A stretch of 64,000 nt of DNA from Massilia phosphatilytica (GCF_002968015.1 NZ_PUIP01000006.1:1-64000); one strand, 5' to 3'; positions 37,064-49,804 are shown, numbered from the stretch's first letter. Program-made: numbers and translations. Notes: generated from the letters alone by a model not told the origin.

Positions 37064-38794
37064 ATGAAGAAGGAGACTGTCTTGCCCACCTTTCGCCTCA
37101 TCCACCCGCCCGCGCGCAGCGCCGTCGCCATACTCGTTGCCGCGGCGGCCATCGCGGGTTGCCGCAGCGTGCCCGCGCCCATGCCCGTATCTGCGCCGCC
37201 AGCCGCGGCCGTGCCGGCCGCACTCGCCACCGCGCCATGGATCGCCGATCTCGGCGACGGCCGCTACCGCAACCCGGTCCTGCACGCGGACTATTCGGAC
37301 CCCGACGCCATCCGCGTCGGCGACAAGTTTTACATGACGGCCTCCAGCTTCAACAACGCGCCCGGCCTGCCGCTGCTGGAGTCGCCGGACCTGGTGAACT
37401 GGACGCTCGTCGGCCACGCCCTGCCCCGCCTGGTGCCGGGCACCGTGTTCGACCGCCCGCAATACGGCAAGGGCGTGTGGGCGCCGACCTTGCGCTGGCA
37501 CGACGGACGGTTCTGGATCTTCTACCCGGACCCGGACTACGGCGTGTACGTCACGACGGCCGAGCATTTCACCGGCCCGTGGACGCCGCCGCGGCTGCTG
37601 CTGGCCGGACGCGGCATCATCGACCCCGCGCCGCTGTGGGACGACGACGGCAAGGCCTACCTGGTGCACGCGTGGGCGAAAAGCCGCGCCGGGATCAACA
37701 ACGTGCTGACCCTGCGCCGCATGGACCCGCAGGCGACCCGGATGCTGGACGACGCCGGCAAGATCATCATCGACGGCAGCCGCTATCCCGGCTACCACAC
37801 GGTCGAAGGGCCGAAGTTCTACAAGGCGCACGGCTACTACTACGTGTTCGCCCCGGCGGGCGGCGTGGAGATGGGCTGGCAGGCCGTGTTCCGTTCGCGT
37901 TCCATCGACGGCCCGTACGAAGCGCGGCGCGTGATGGACCAGGGCGACACGCCCATCAACGGTCCGCACCAGGGGGCGTGGGTGGACGCCCCGGATGGCA
38001 AGGATTGGTTCGTCCACTTCCAGGACAAGGGCGCGTATGGCCGCGTCGTGCACCTGCAGCCGATGCGCTGGCAGGACGGGTGGCCGGTGATCGGCGCGCC
38101 GGGACGTGCGCCGGGCGTCGGCGAACCCGTGAACACGTACGCGAAACCGGTCCAGGGCTTCGGCCCGGCCGCGCCGGCGACGAACGAAGCGTTCGACGGC
38201 CCGGCCCTGGGCCTGCAATGGCAATGGGGCGCGAATCCCGCGCCCGGCTGGTATTCGCTGACCGACAACCCCGGCCACCTGCGCCTGGCCACGCAGGTCG
38301 TCCCGGAGGCGGACGATTACGTGCGCGCAGCGGGCGCGATCCTGACGCAGAAGGTGCCCGCGTCGCGCTTCGTCGCCGAGACGCACGTGCGCCTGGCGGG
38401 TGCCGTCGACGGCGACCGTGCCGGCCTGATCATCAACGCGATGCAGTATGGCTGGGTGGGCCTGCGCCGCAACGGCGGCAAGACGGAGCTCGTGCGCACC
38501 GTGTGCGGCCCGTTCGGACCGCGCTGCCGCGAGGCGTCCACCGTCGTGCTGGCGGACGCCCCTGACGATGTGGTCCTGCGCATGTCGATGTACGAAACCG
38601 CGTTCGTCGGCTTTTCGTACAGCGTGGACGGGCGCGAGTTCAAGCCTGCAGGCGACCCGTTCCCGGTCACGCGCGGCACGTGGGTAGGCGCGCAGGTGGG
38701 CCTGTTCAGCGTCGGTGCGCGGGCGCGCACGCAGCCGTCTTATCTTGAAGCGGACTATTTCAACGTGACGGCGCCGGGTCCCGGGCCGTACTGA
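37064..38794 (+). CDS. Lipoprotein glycoside hydrolase family 43 with C-terminal beta-sandwich
   Basis: The 576-residue protein has a lipoprotein signal with VAAAAIAGC (lipobox cysteine at about residue 33). A five-bladed GH43 propeller follows, at about 75-360. The three acidic catalytic residues are visible in YSDPDAIRVGDKF (base Asp), DPAPLWDDDGKAYL (pKa Asp) and TVEGPKFYK (acid Glu). The C-terminal 190 residues are the beta-sandwich common in GH43 arabinofuranosidases and xylosidases. An ATG at 37064 is the longer start. A TTG at 37082 has AAGGAG six bases before it and may be the real one. The end overlaps the convergent GH51 gene by 40 nt. Confidence 0.88.
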   Translation: MKKETVLPTFRLIHPPARSAVAILVAAAAIAGCRSVPAPMPVSAPPAAAVPAALATAPWIADLGDGRYRNPVLHADYSDPDAIRVGDKFYMTASSFNNAPGLPLLESPDLVNWTLVGHALPRLVPGTVFDRPQYGKGVWAPTLRWHDGRFWIFYPDPDYGVYVTTAEHFTGPWTPPRLLLAGRGIIDPAPLWDDDGKAYLVHAWAKSRAGINNVLTLRRMDPQATRMLDDAGKIIIDGSRYPGYHTVEGPKFYKAHGYYYVFAPAGGVEMGWQAVFRSRSIDGPYEARRVMDQGDTPINGPHQGAWVDAPDGKDWFVHFQDKGAYGRVVHLQPMRWQDGWPVIGAPGRAPGVGEPVNTYAKPVQGFGPAAPATNEAFDGPALGLQWQWGANPAPGWYSLTDNPGHLRLATQVVPEADDYVRAAGAILTQKVPASRFVAETHVRLAGAVDGDRAGLIINAMQYGWVGLRRNGGKTELVRTVCGPFGPRCREASTVVLADAPDDVVLRMSMYETAFVGFSYSVDGREFKPAGDPFPVTRGTWVGAQVGLFSVGARARTQPSYLEADYFNVTAPGPGPY

Positions 38795-40236
38795 CCACGC
38801 CGGGGCGGCGGCGTCTCCCGGAGGGCCACGACGGCCACCGACCCGGCCGGCAGCGACATCCGCAGGCGGCCGCCGTCTGCGGCGCGCGCCCGCAACGGTA
38901 CGGGCGCGACGGTGGCCGGTGCCGCGAAGGTATTGCGCGCATCCAGCGCACCGGCACGCAGCACGATGCCGCCGGCGTATCCGGCCCTGGCGCCCACCAC
39001 GCCCACGACAACGTCCACGGACTTGCCAGGATCGGTGTTCACGAGCGACAGGTACAGCGCACCGTCGCGGCCGCGTGCGGCGGACACGCTTACCATCGGC
39101 GCGGCACCGCCGTCCGTGACGTTACCACGATCGTACCCGACGCGGACCGGCAGCGCCGTCGCGTCCTGAAACGGCACATGCATCTTGAAGACGTGGTAGG
39201 TCGGCGTCAACACGATCCTGTCGCCGTCCGTCAGGACCAGCGACTGGCCCGCGTTCACGGTCTGCGCGATGCTCGCCATGACCAACCGCCCCGCATGCGC
39301 GTGGAATACGTGGAAGCGCAACGCCGCAGCCAGCGCATCGCGCAGCGCATCCTGCCGCTGTGGTCCGCCGTGGCCGGTGCGCGCAGCCCACTCGTCGACG
39401 GCCAGCCGCATCTTCCCCGACGGATCGTTCTTGTCAAGCGCCGCGGCATGCCGCCCGATGGCATCGGCCAGGGCAAGTGCCGGCGCCCACACGTCGTCGC
39501 CGCCGGCATCGGCACCGCTGCGCATGCCGATGGCGTCGCGGTAATCGCGGACACGCTCCTTCCGGCTGACCTGCTCCGTCCAGGCGACGTCACCGCCACT
39601 GGCCACCAGCCTGGGCGAGGTGCCGCTGCGCCCCTTGATGAAGACCGCGTACTGGTTGTACAAGTCCGCGTAGTACTCCGGCGTCATGTCGCCACCACAA
39701 CCCCAACTCTCGTTGCCAAGGCCAAAAAACGCGACCTTGAACGGCTCGGGATGTCCGTTCCGGGCGCGCAGCAGCGCCAGCGTCGAGGCGCCTCCCGCCG
39801 TCATGTATTCGATCCAGTCCGCCGCCTCGCGGGGTGAGCCGGTGCCGACATTGCCGGTCACGCCGGCGTCCGCACCGACCTGCTCGGCCAGGTCGAAGAA
39901 TTCGTGCGTTCCGACGGCATGCGGCCGCGCGCCGATGCCGTCCCGCCAATGGTAGGCGTCGGGCGCGCACCCGCCCGGCCAGCGCATCAGCGGCACGTGC
40001 AGGTCCCTGAGCGCGTCGACGACGTCCTTGCGCCAGCCGCGGACGTTCGCGACCGGCGACGCCGGACCCACCCACATCCCGCCGTCCAGCCCGCCGATGG
40101 ACTGGCCGTACAGGTATTTGCTGATCACCGGCCCCGGTCGGCCCGCATCGACCGTCACGCCGACCAGCGGCGCCGCGACGGCGCTTCCTACCACGAACAG
40201 CCAGGCCGCGCACGTCGCGCGCCGGATCGATTTCAT
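38755..40236 (-). CDS. GH51-like alpha-L-arabinofuranosidase paralogue with altered active site
   Basis: The 493-residue secreted protein (signal cleavage after GSAVAA) is clearly related to the next gene. It keeps GNESWGCGG (acid/base Glu) and VDEW (nucleophile Glu). It lacks features present in the paralogue and in GH51 generally: the Glu of FVEHLG is replaced (GQSIGGLDGG), the segment with NTNWGG is missing, and the SLHYY region is gone. Some substrate-binding residues are therefore lost. It may have new specificity or weak activity. Its 3' end overlaps GH43 by 40 nt. It follows the paralogue by 22 nt on the same strand. Confidence 0.82.
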   Translation of the reverse strand: MKSIRRATCAAWLFVVGSAVAAPLVGVTVDAGRPGPVISKYLYGQSIGGLDGGMWVGPASPVANVRGWRKDVVDALRDLHVPLMRWPGGCAPDAYHWRDGIGARPHAVGTHEFFDLAEQVGADAGVTGNVGTGSPREAADWIEYMTAGGASTLALLRARNGHPEPFKVAFFGLGNESWGCGGDMTPEYYADLYNQYAVFIKGRSGTSPRLVASGGDVAWTEQVSRKERVRDYRDAIGMRSGADAGGDDVWAPALALADAIGRHAAALDKNDPSGKMRLAVDEWAARTGHGGPQRQDALRDALAAALRFHVFHAHAGRLVMASIAQTVNAGQSLVLTDGDRIVLTPTYHVFKMHVPFQDATALPVRVGYDRGNVTDGGAAPMVSVSAARGRDGALYLSLVNTDPGKSVDVVVGVVGARAGYAGGIVLRAGALDARNTFAAPATVAPVPLRARAADGGRLRMSLPAGSVAVVALRETPPPRRGQYGPGPGAVTLK

Positions 40237-40258
40237 GCTTGGATCTCCAGTTGAAGCA

Positions 40259-41809
40259 TCACTCGCCGATGGCCAGGACGGCCACGGATTTCGGCGGCAG
40301 GCGGACGATCACCCTGCCGTCGGCGATGCGGGCCGCAAGCGGCGCCGGGGCGACGGCGTCCGGCACGGCAAAGGTGTTGTGCGCATCCATTGCGGCGGCG
40401 GTCAGCACGCTGCCGGTGGCCGACACCGCCCGGACGCCGACCACCGCCACGCCCACGTCCGCCGCTTCGTGCGGATCGGTGTTCACCAGTCCCAGCTCCA
40501 GCCTGCCGTCCTTGCCGCGCGCCGCGGTGACGCTCACGGCAGGGATGCTGGCCGCGCCCAGCGTATAGCGCGGCGCGCCGGCCACCTGGACGGGCAGCGC
40601 GGTGGCGTCCTGGAACGGCACGTACATCTTGAACACGTGATACGTCGGCGTCAGCACCATGCGCTCGCCGTCGGTCAGCACCATCGCCTGCAGTACGTTC
40701 ACCATCTGGGCGATATTCGCCATGCTCACGCGGTCGGCATGGGCGTGGAAGATGTGGAAATGCAGGGCTGCCACCAGCGCGTCGCGCAGCGAATTCTGCT
40801 GCTGGAGGAAGCGCGGGATGGTGCCCGGCGTCGGATCGTACCAGGTACCCCATTCGTCGACGGCGAGCCTATATTTCCCGCCCGGGTCGGTCGCGCCCAG
40901 CCGCGCGACGTTGGCGGCAATGAGGTCGTTCATGTGCAGGGCATCCTGCAACGCCGACATCCATTGGTCCTCGCCGAAACCGGTGGCGGCGCCCTTCGCC
41001 TTGCCGCCGCGGCCCGGCACGGTGTAATAGTGCAGGCTGATGGCGCTCGCGTTGGCGCGGATGTGCCGGCTCAGGGAATCGGTCCAGGCGACGTCGCCGT
41101 CCAGGCCGCCCGCGGCGATGAGTGCGGGCATGGCCTCTTTGCGCGCACGGACAAAGGTCGCGTAGTGGTTGTACAGGTCGGTGTAATGCCGCGATGTCAT
41201 GTTGCCGCCGCAACCCCAGCTCTCGTTGCCGAGGCCGAAGAATGCCACCTTGAACGGTGCCGGATGTCCGTTCGTGGCGCGCAACCGGGCCAGGGCCGAT
41301 GGGCCGTCCGCCGTCATGTACTCGACCCATTCCGCCACTTCGCCTGCCGAGCCGGTGCCGACATTGCCGTTGACGTAGGCGTCGGCGCCCAGCAGGTCGA
41401 CCAGGTCGAAGAATTCGTGCGTGCCGACGGCATTGGTCTCCGTGACACCGCCCCAGTTGGTGTTGATCTTGACGGGCCGGCGGTCGCGCGGGCCGATGCC
41501 GTCGCGCCAGGCGTAGTCGTCGGCGAAACAGCCGCCGGGCCAGCGCACCAGCGGCACATGCAGCGCCTTCAGCGCGCCGATCACGTCATTGCGCCAGCCG
41601 CGGGTATTCGGGACCGGCGACTCGGGGCCCACCCACAGGCCGCCGTAGACGCCCGTGCCGAGATGCTCGACGAACTGGCCGTACACATTCTTGTTGATGA
41701 CCGGGCCCGGGTGCGCCGCGTCGACCACCACCTCCACTTGCCGGGCCGCACCCACCGGCGCCGCGGCGAAGATGACGGCCGCGACCACAGGAAAACACAT
41801 CCACTTCAT
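40259..41809 (-). CDS. GH51 alpha-L-arabinofuranosidase
   Basis: The 516-residue enzyme has a signal peptide (cleavage near VGAA) and the full GH51 pattern: GQFVEHLGTGVYGGLW, RWPGGCFADDY, KINTNWGG, GNESWGCGG with the acid/base Glu, ISLHYYTVP, VDEWGTWYD with the nucleophile Glu. It removes terminal arabinofuranose from side chains, probably in the periplasm. It follows the TonB receptor gene by 81 nt, with a strong stem-loop between them. Confidence 0.93.
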   Translation of the reverse strand: MKWMCFPVVAAVIFAAAPVGAARQVEVVVDAAHPGPVINKNVYGQFVEHLGTGVYGGLWVGPESPVPNTRGWRNDVIGALKALHVPLVRWPGGCFADDYAWRDGIGPRDRRPVKINTNWGGVTETNAVGTHEFFDLVDLLGADAYVNGNVGTGSAGEVAEWVEYMTADGPSALARLRATNGHPAPFKVAFFGLGNESWGCGGNMTSRHYTDLYNHYATFVRARKEAMPALIAAGGLDGDVAWTDSLSRHIRANASAISLHYYTVPGRGGKAKGAATGFGEDQWMSALQDALHMNDLIAANVARLGATDPGGKYRLAVDEWGTWYDPTPGTIPRFLQQQNSLRDALVAALHFHIFHAHADRVSMANIAQMVNVLQAMVLTDGERMVLTPTYHVFKMYVPFQDATALPVQVAGAPRYTLGAASIPAVSVTAARGKDGRLELGLVNTDPHEAADVGVAVVGVRAVSATGSVLTAAAMDAHNTFAVPDAVAPAPLAARIADGRVIVRLPPKSVAVLAIGE

Positions 41810-41835
41810 GACGCCATCCTTCGGGTCTCGTACAG

Positions 41836-41874
41836 GCGAACCTCCCGGCCGCGCGTTGCGGCCAGGAGGTTCGC
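41836..41874 (-). repeat. Strong stem-loop between the TonB receptor and GH51 genes
   Basis: GCGAACCTCC (41836-41845) and GGCCGC (41847-41852) pair with GCGGCC (41858-41863) and GGAGGTTCGC (41865-41874), with a 5-nt loop and one C-A mismatch. There is no U-tract. It probably stabilises the receptor mRNA or partly blocks read-through, giving more receptor than hydrolase. Confidence 0.65.
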
Positions 41875-41890
41875 ACCGATGGCGTGGAAC

Positions 41891-44845
41891 TTAGAACTTG
41901 TAGCGCAGGCCGAGGCTGAACGTGCGGCCGTTGGCGAAGTGCTGGAGTTCCTGCCCCGTTTCCATCGACTGCGCCTCGCCGATGAAGCGGTTGGGCGCCT
42001 GGTTGGTGAGGTTCGACGCGTTGACAGCCAGGGTCAGGTGATCGTCGAAGGCATAGTTGAACGACGCATCGAGCAAGCCATACGCCTTGATGTAGCCGCT
42101 ACCCATCGGGTTGAGCGCATTCACGCCGCCCCACAGCTGCGACGAACGCCAGGTGTACACGAGGCGTGCCGACACCTTGTTGTCCTCGTACAGGCCCGAG
42201 ACGCTGTAGCTGTTCTTGGAAGCGAACGGCTGCGGCGTCGTGATGTACACCGGCGCGACCGCCGTCCCCACGTTGACCGGATTCGACGTCTTGACGTACG
42301 TGTACGTACCGGACACGCCGAAGTTGCTCAACCAGCTGTCCGCCTTGTTGAAGAACCACTGGCCCGACACTTCGACGCCGCGGGCATAGCCCTTCGCCGC
42401 GTTGACCGACTGCGAGATCAGGTACTGGCCGTTCGCGCAGGTGTTGCTGGGACCCGCGTAAGGCGGTGCGAACGGCACGGTCGTGCAGCGTGCGACGGTG
42501 CTGAAGAAGCCGTTGATGTCCTTGTTGAACACGGCGAACGACGCGTAGTTCGTCGCGCTGAAATACCGTTCCAGCGACAGGTCGATGCTGTTGGCCACCT
42601 GCGGACGCAGATCCGGATTGCCCATGACGGCGTTGCCCGTCGAGTCCACCGAGATACTCGGATTCAGCGAACCAAGGTCGGGGCGGGTCATGCCGCGGCC
42701 ATAGCCGAAACGGGCGAGGAAGTCGTCGGTGAACGAATAGGTCGCGTTGAACGACGGCAGGAAATTCGTGTACGTCGGGCCCTGCGTGCTTTCGACGATG
42801 GTCGGCGGCGTCGTGGTCAGGTCGGCGATTCGGGCCGTCGCCTTCGAGTCGGTGCGGACGACGCGCACGCCGGCGTTGCCCTTGATGCGGTCGCCCAGGG
42901 CGGTGAACTCGCCGACCACGTAGGCGGCCAGCGTATTCTCCCTCAAGAAGCGATGCGCGAGGGGGCTCTCAGGAAACGCGTTCTCGGACAGAATGCCGGC
43001 ATTCGGGAACTGGCCCTGCACCTGGTTGCCCAGCAGCGCGTCCGGCGAATAGACGACATATCCGCCCGAATAACCGGCCTGGCCGCGCATGTAATTCGTC
43101 GGCGCGTATTGCAGCACGCCAGGCATCGTCCCGGCCACGATCGCGTTCGAGCGGTCGGCGGCGAGCGCCTTGCCGTCGGTCGTCAGCGGTCGGCTTGCCC
43201 AGCCGTTGTTGTTATACAGGCTCTGCTGGTGCGCGAAGCGGGTGCCGAACTTCAGCTTGTCGAGCAATCCGTTTTCGAACGTGTACGCGCCGTCGAGCGC
43301 GATCGCGTGCCCCTTGTCGTCCCAGGTCTGGTTGCCGCCGTTCGCGTACTGGTTGAAGACGAAGTTGTTCGGATCGGCCAGGCTCGGGCCGCTGAAACCG
43401 ATCTGGTGCGGTTCGCCGTCCGCCACGCGCGACACGTCCCAGTACTCCCCCTTCAGGCCGGCCATCTCGACACGGCGGTTGTCCTGCCTGCGGTCCGACT
43501 TGATATAGGAAAAGTCACCCTTGAACGACAGCGCGGGCGTCGGGTTCCACTCGACGCCGCCAGCGCCGATCCACGTCGAGTACGGGCTGTGCTCGTCGCC
43601 GCCCCACGGACGCAGCGACGAATTCAGGAACGTGCCACCCACGAGGCGCTGGCTGGACAGCACGTCGTTGCTGCCGCCGTTGAAGTTGCGGTTGACCATG
43701 CTTTCGGTCACGGGGAACGCCGCCGTGCGCAGGTTCTGCACGTTGCCGCCATTGTCGACGAAGATGAACCGGTAGTTCTGGTGGTACAGGTAGTAGGTGT
43801 AGTTGCCTTCCACGTAGAAGCGCAGGGTGTTGTCGACGCGATAGTCGGCCGCCAGGTTCAGGCCTTTGCGCTGCCGCATGATGGTTTCCTGGAACACGTT
43901 CGTGTTCACGCCCGGCGTCGAGATGATGTTCGACGCCTGGTCCGCCGTCAAACCGCTCGTATCCGGCGTGTTGACGCCGACGGTGGCCGACGTGGGACGC
44001 ATCGCCACGGGCGCGAGGTAGCCGACGTCGTTGCGGCCGACGTACTTGGCCATCGGCTGGCCCGGGTTGTTGCCCGTGTTCGCCGCCGCCAGGTTCGCGT
44101 ACTCGGCGGTGTCGCCGCGCACGACCCTGCGGAAGTCGGGGCCGCGATTCGCCGGGGTGCTGTCCGACCGGCCCGTGCTTTTCTGGAACGCGAACGCCGC
44201 CATCACGCCGATGCGCGAGCCGCCACCCAGGTCGAACCGGTTTGCGAGCAGGCCGAACACTTCCGGATCGGTCTTCTTCGCCATGTCGTTGTAGCGCACA
44301 TTGGTGTTGATCGCGGCGGTGAATTTCTTGAAGTCGCTCGGATTGCGCGTGCGGACGTTCACCAGGCCGCCGATGCCGCCTTCGATGTGTTCGGCGGACG
44401 GATTCTTGTAGACGTCGACGCCGGCGATCATGCCCGGGATCGCGTCCTCGATGTTGAACTCGCGCGCGCCGGCCGTGAAGTAGGCGCGGTTGTTGACCTG
44501 CGAGGCGGTCTGGCCGGCCAGGCCGCGGATGGTGAGGCCGGAGCCATTGCCGGATGGCGACGCGCCCTCCCCGCCGTAACGATAGCCCTGCACGCCCGGA
44601 AGACGCGTGAGCGTTTCCGCGACGTTCGGGTCCGGCAGCTTGCCGATGTCTTCCGCGGTGATCGAGTCCACGACTTCCATCGTGTTGCGTTTAATCGCGA
44701 CCGACGACTGCGCGCTGGCGCGGATGCCGGTCACGACGACCGTATTGGCGTCCGCCTGCTGCGCCCAGGCGTGGCCCGCGAAGGCCTGGGCAAGGGCGAT
44801 GGCGACGACCGACATCTTCGGTCCGATGTTGCGATGCTGTTTCAT
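41891..44845 (-). CDS. TonB-dependent outer-membrane receptor (carbohydrate type)
   Basis: The 984-residue protein has a signal peptide (cleaved after GHAWA), a TonB box followed by VVVTGIRAS, and the plug motif DIGKLPDPNVAETLTRLPGVQ (in parts, KLPDPNVAETL and RLPGVQGY). A 22-strand barrel follows, ending in GLRYKF. It resembles the Caulobacter-type receptors for plant polysaccharide fragments. It is the likely outer-membrane route for oligosaccharides. I chose the ATG at 44845 after GAGGAGAAC. The operator at 44907-44918 lies just downstream of the promoter. Confidence 0.94.
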   Translation of the reverse strand: MKQHRNIGPKMSVVAIALAQAFAGHAWAQQADANTVVVTGIRASAQSSVAIKRNTMEVVDSITAEDIGKLPDPNVAETLTRLPGVQGYRYGGEGASPSGNGSGLTIRGLAGQTASQVNNRAYFTAGAREFNIEDAIPGMIAGVDVYKNPSAEHIEGGIGGLVNVRTRNPSDFKKFTAAINTNVRYNDMAKKTDPEVFGLLANRFDLGGGSRIGVMAAFAFQKSTGRSDSTPANRGPDFRRVVRGDTAEYANLAAANTGNNPGQPMAKYVGRNDVGYLAPVAMRPTSATVGVNTPDTSGLTADQASNIISTPGVNTNVFQETIMRQRKGLNLAADYRVDNTLRFYVEGNYTYYLYHQNYRFIFVDNGGNVQNLRTAAFPVTESMVNRNFNGGSNDVLSSQRLVGGTFLNSSLRPWGGDEHSPYSTWIGAGGVEWNPTPALSFKGDFSYIKSDRRQDNRRVEMAGLKGEYWDVSRVADGEPHQIGFSGPSLADPNNFVFNQYANGGNQTWDDKGHAIALDGAYTFENGLLDKLKFGTRFAHQQSLYNNNGWASRPLTTDGKALAADRSNAIVAGTMPGVLQYAPTNYMRGQAGYSGGYVVYSPDALLGNQVQGQFPNAGILSENAFPESPLAHRFLRENTLAAYVVGEFTALGDRIKGNAGVRVVRTDSKATARIADLTTTPPTIVESTQGPTYTNFLPSFNATYSFTDDFLARFGYGRGMTRPDLGSLNPSISVDSTGNAVMGNPDLRPQVANSIDLSLERYFSATNYASFAVFNKDINGFFSTVARCTTVPFAPPYAGPSNTCANGQYLISQSVNAAKGYARGVEVSGQWFFNKADSWLSNFGVSGTYTYVKTSNPVNVGTAVAPVYITTPQPFASKNSYSVSGLYEDNKVSARLVYTWRSSQLWGGVNALNPMGSGYIKAYGLLDASFNYAFDDHLTLAVNASNLTNQAPNRFIGEAQSMETGQELQHFANGRTFSLGLRYKF

Positions 44846-44906
44846 TGAGTTCTCCTCTGTAGTCCGATTGGCATGGTTGTCCCGGCTCTGAGTGGCCGGC
44901 GTTTTA

Positions 44907-44918
44907 GGTATCGATAAC
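44907..44918 (-). promoter_or_regulatory. LacI-type operator of the TonB receptor gene
   Basis: GGTATCGATAAC, followed by AA, is the reverse of TTGTTATCGATACC. It lies at about +8 to +19 relative to the predicted start. Confidence 0.75.
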
Positions 44919-44931
44919 AAATCTGAATTGA

Positions 44932-44960
44932 ATTATAGGGTGCATCCTTCCTCGTAGTAA
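44932..44960 (-). promoter_or_regulatory. Promoter of the TonB receptor gene
   Basis: On the minus strand a perfect TATAAT (44932-44937) is preceded by TTACTA (44955-44960) with 17 nt between. The -35 is weak. Confidence 0.55.
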
Positions 44961-45030
44961 TGCCTTTGCGAAATATCATGCTTGATGTGGTATTTACACT
45001 ACGCCGGCGGCTTGACGGGCTGCCGGCGCC

Positions 45031-48198
<3,168 letters not shown>

Positions 48199-48215
48199 TT
48201 ATCGTTGTTGTTATG

Positions 48216-49691
48216 TCAGCGGAAGCGCAAGCCGTCGACGAAGTCGTTCACTTCCAGCAGGCCCGGCTCGGCCGCCGTCAGGCGCTTGCCGCCCACGGTC
48301 ACGTTCTCGATCGTCACGTTTTTTACCTTGCGCGTGGCATCGCGGCCCGTGATGGCGGCGGCGCTCGGTGCACCCTTGCCCGTGTAATGGACGTTGCGCA
48401 GCGTGACGTTCTCGATGCCCAGGCCCGGGCTCGTGTTGTACTTGGCCGTGTACGCGATCTTCAGGTTGAACAGCTTCCCTTCCTCGATGCGGTCGACGCG
48501 GATGTCCTCGAACACGACGTCGCGCACCAGGTTGTCGTCGCCCGCCATGATGCCCAGGGCACCCTCGTATTCCGGATCGTCCTCGTCGTGATCGAGGATG
48601 TCGAGGTTGGAAAAGCGCAGGCGCTCCAGCACCTCGCTGTGCGGGTGCGCCGGGGTCGGGGTATTGCCGTGGATGCCGATCATGACGGCGTGCGCGATGT
48701 CGGCCCACAGGGTCGTGTCCCTGACCTGCACGTCGCGCGTATTGCCCCAGATGTCCCAGCGATGGTTGTAGAACGTCAGGCAGTCGTCCGACGTGCGCAC
48801 GAAGCTGTCTGCGATCGTCACGCGCTCGCACGCGAAGTGGCCGAGGCCGTCCGACCACTGGCCGGCGCCGATCGTGCGGATGTTCGTTTCGACGAGGTCC
48901 TGCGACGTGATGCAGCGCATCGTGCCGTGCGGCTGGCTGACGGCGATCGGCCCGTCGATCACGACGTTGTGCGAATTCCGGATCGTCGCCACGTCGGTGC
49001 CGTCGAACAGGCCGTCGCTGAACACCTTCACGTCCTCGACGCCGTCGATCACGAGCTGGCTTTTCAGGATCGCGGCACCGTGAATGTACACGGTCGTGTG
49101 CGAACGCAGGCGGAAGTCGCCCTTGTGGATGCCGGGCCCGAAGAACACGACGGGCTGCGTGAAGTCGGGCGCCGTGCCCGCGCCGATATCGCTCGAGGCC
49201 AGATCCGCGGGCACGGCCGGCATGTCGGCGCGGATCGCGTGCGTGAACACGTGCAGGTTGTGCAGGCGGTCGTCGTCGAATTCCACGCTCAGGTTCTCCG
49301 GGCGGCGGAGCGTGAGATATGCGATGCCGTCGCGGACGACCGGCTTGATGCCCTTCCCGTCCGGCCGCACCGCCACCTTCGCGAACGTGCCGTTGTTCTT
49401 CTGGACCGCCACTTCCACCGTGCCGTCGAAATTGAAGTAGACCATGGACGCATCCTGCGGCTTGTCGAGGTCGACCTTCACGTTGTATTCGTACAGGTCC
49501 TGCCACTGCCCGCCGGGCACGCGCACGCGCACCGTGTAGTCGTCGTTGTGGTGGGAATAACGGATAGGGTTCGGGAACGGGTGCACCTGCACACGGTTCT
49601 CGATGGCGTGGGCGGCATGCGCAGTCAGGCACCCCAGCAGGACGGCAAGCGGCGCGGTGCACCGGCGCGCGAACGCACGTAGCGTGAACAA
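48216..49691 (-). CDS. Secreted pectin-lyase-fold glycoside hydrolase (GH28-like)
   Basis: The 491-residue protein has a signal peptide (cleavage near AHAAHA). An N-terminal beta-sandwich domain follows (RYSHHNDDYTVRVRVPGG), then a right-handed beta-helix. The GH28-like motifs TSDDCLTF and GIHGN are visible, but the canonical NTD motif is not clear, so a related beta-helix family is possible. I chose the TTG at 49691 because AAGGAGA lies 7 nt before it and longer starts would reach through the operator and promoter. It heads the GH28-GH2 unit. Confidence 0.78.
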   Translation of the reverse strand: MFTLRAFARRCTAPLAVLLGCLTAHAAHAIENRVQVHPFPNPIRYSHHNDDYTVRVRVPGGQWQDLYEYNVKVDLDKPQDASMVYFNFDGTVEVAVQKNNGTFAKVAVRPDGKGIKPVVRDGIAYLTLRRPENLSVEFDDDRLHNLHVFTHAIRADMPAVPADLASSDIGAGTAPDFTQPVVFFGPGIHKGDFRLRSHTTVYIHGAAILKSQLVIDGVEDVKVFSDGLFDGTDVATIRNSHNVVIDGPIAVSQPHGTMRCITSQDLVETNIRTIGAGQWSDGLGHFACERVTIADSFVRTSDDCLTFYNHRWDIWGNTRDVQVRDTTLWADIAHAVMIGIHGNTPTPAHPHSEVLERLRFSNLDILDHDEDDPEYEGALGIMAGDDNLVRDVVFEDIRVDRIEEGKLFNLKIAYTAKYNTSPGLGIENVTLRNVHYTGKGAPSAAAITGRDATRKVKNVTIENVTVGGKRLTAAEPGLLEVNDFVDGLRFR

Positions 49692-49757
49692 CGGATCGTC
49701 TCCTTCGCCCGTGCGTGCGGGTCGTGCCGCCACCGGGATTGTCGTTTGATTGATTTT

Positions 49758-49769
49758 GGTATCGATAAC
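49758..49769 (-). promoter_or_regulatory. LacI-type operator of the GH28-GH2 unit
   Basis: GGTATCGATAAC, identical to the receptor operator, lies immediately downstream of the GH28 promoter, over the expected start of transcription. Confidence 0.78.
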
Positions 49770-49776
49770 TTCGCCA

Positions 49777-49804
49777 GTTATATCACATCCCGGAAAGATG
49801 TCAA
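49777..49804 (-). promoter_or_regulatory. Promoter of the GH28-GH2 unit
   Basis: On the minus strand a perfect -35 TTGACA (49799-49804) and a -10 TATAAC (49777-49782) are 16 nt apart. Confidence 0.75.

Noticed and set aside
40028-44848. A plus-strand open frame of about 1600 codons over GH51 and the TonB receptor
   Set aside because: It runs antisense to clear genes, is rich in Arg, Ala, Val and His, and has no motif. It is a by-product of high GC content.
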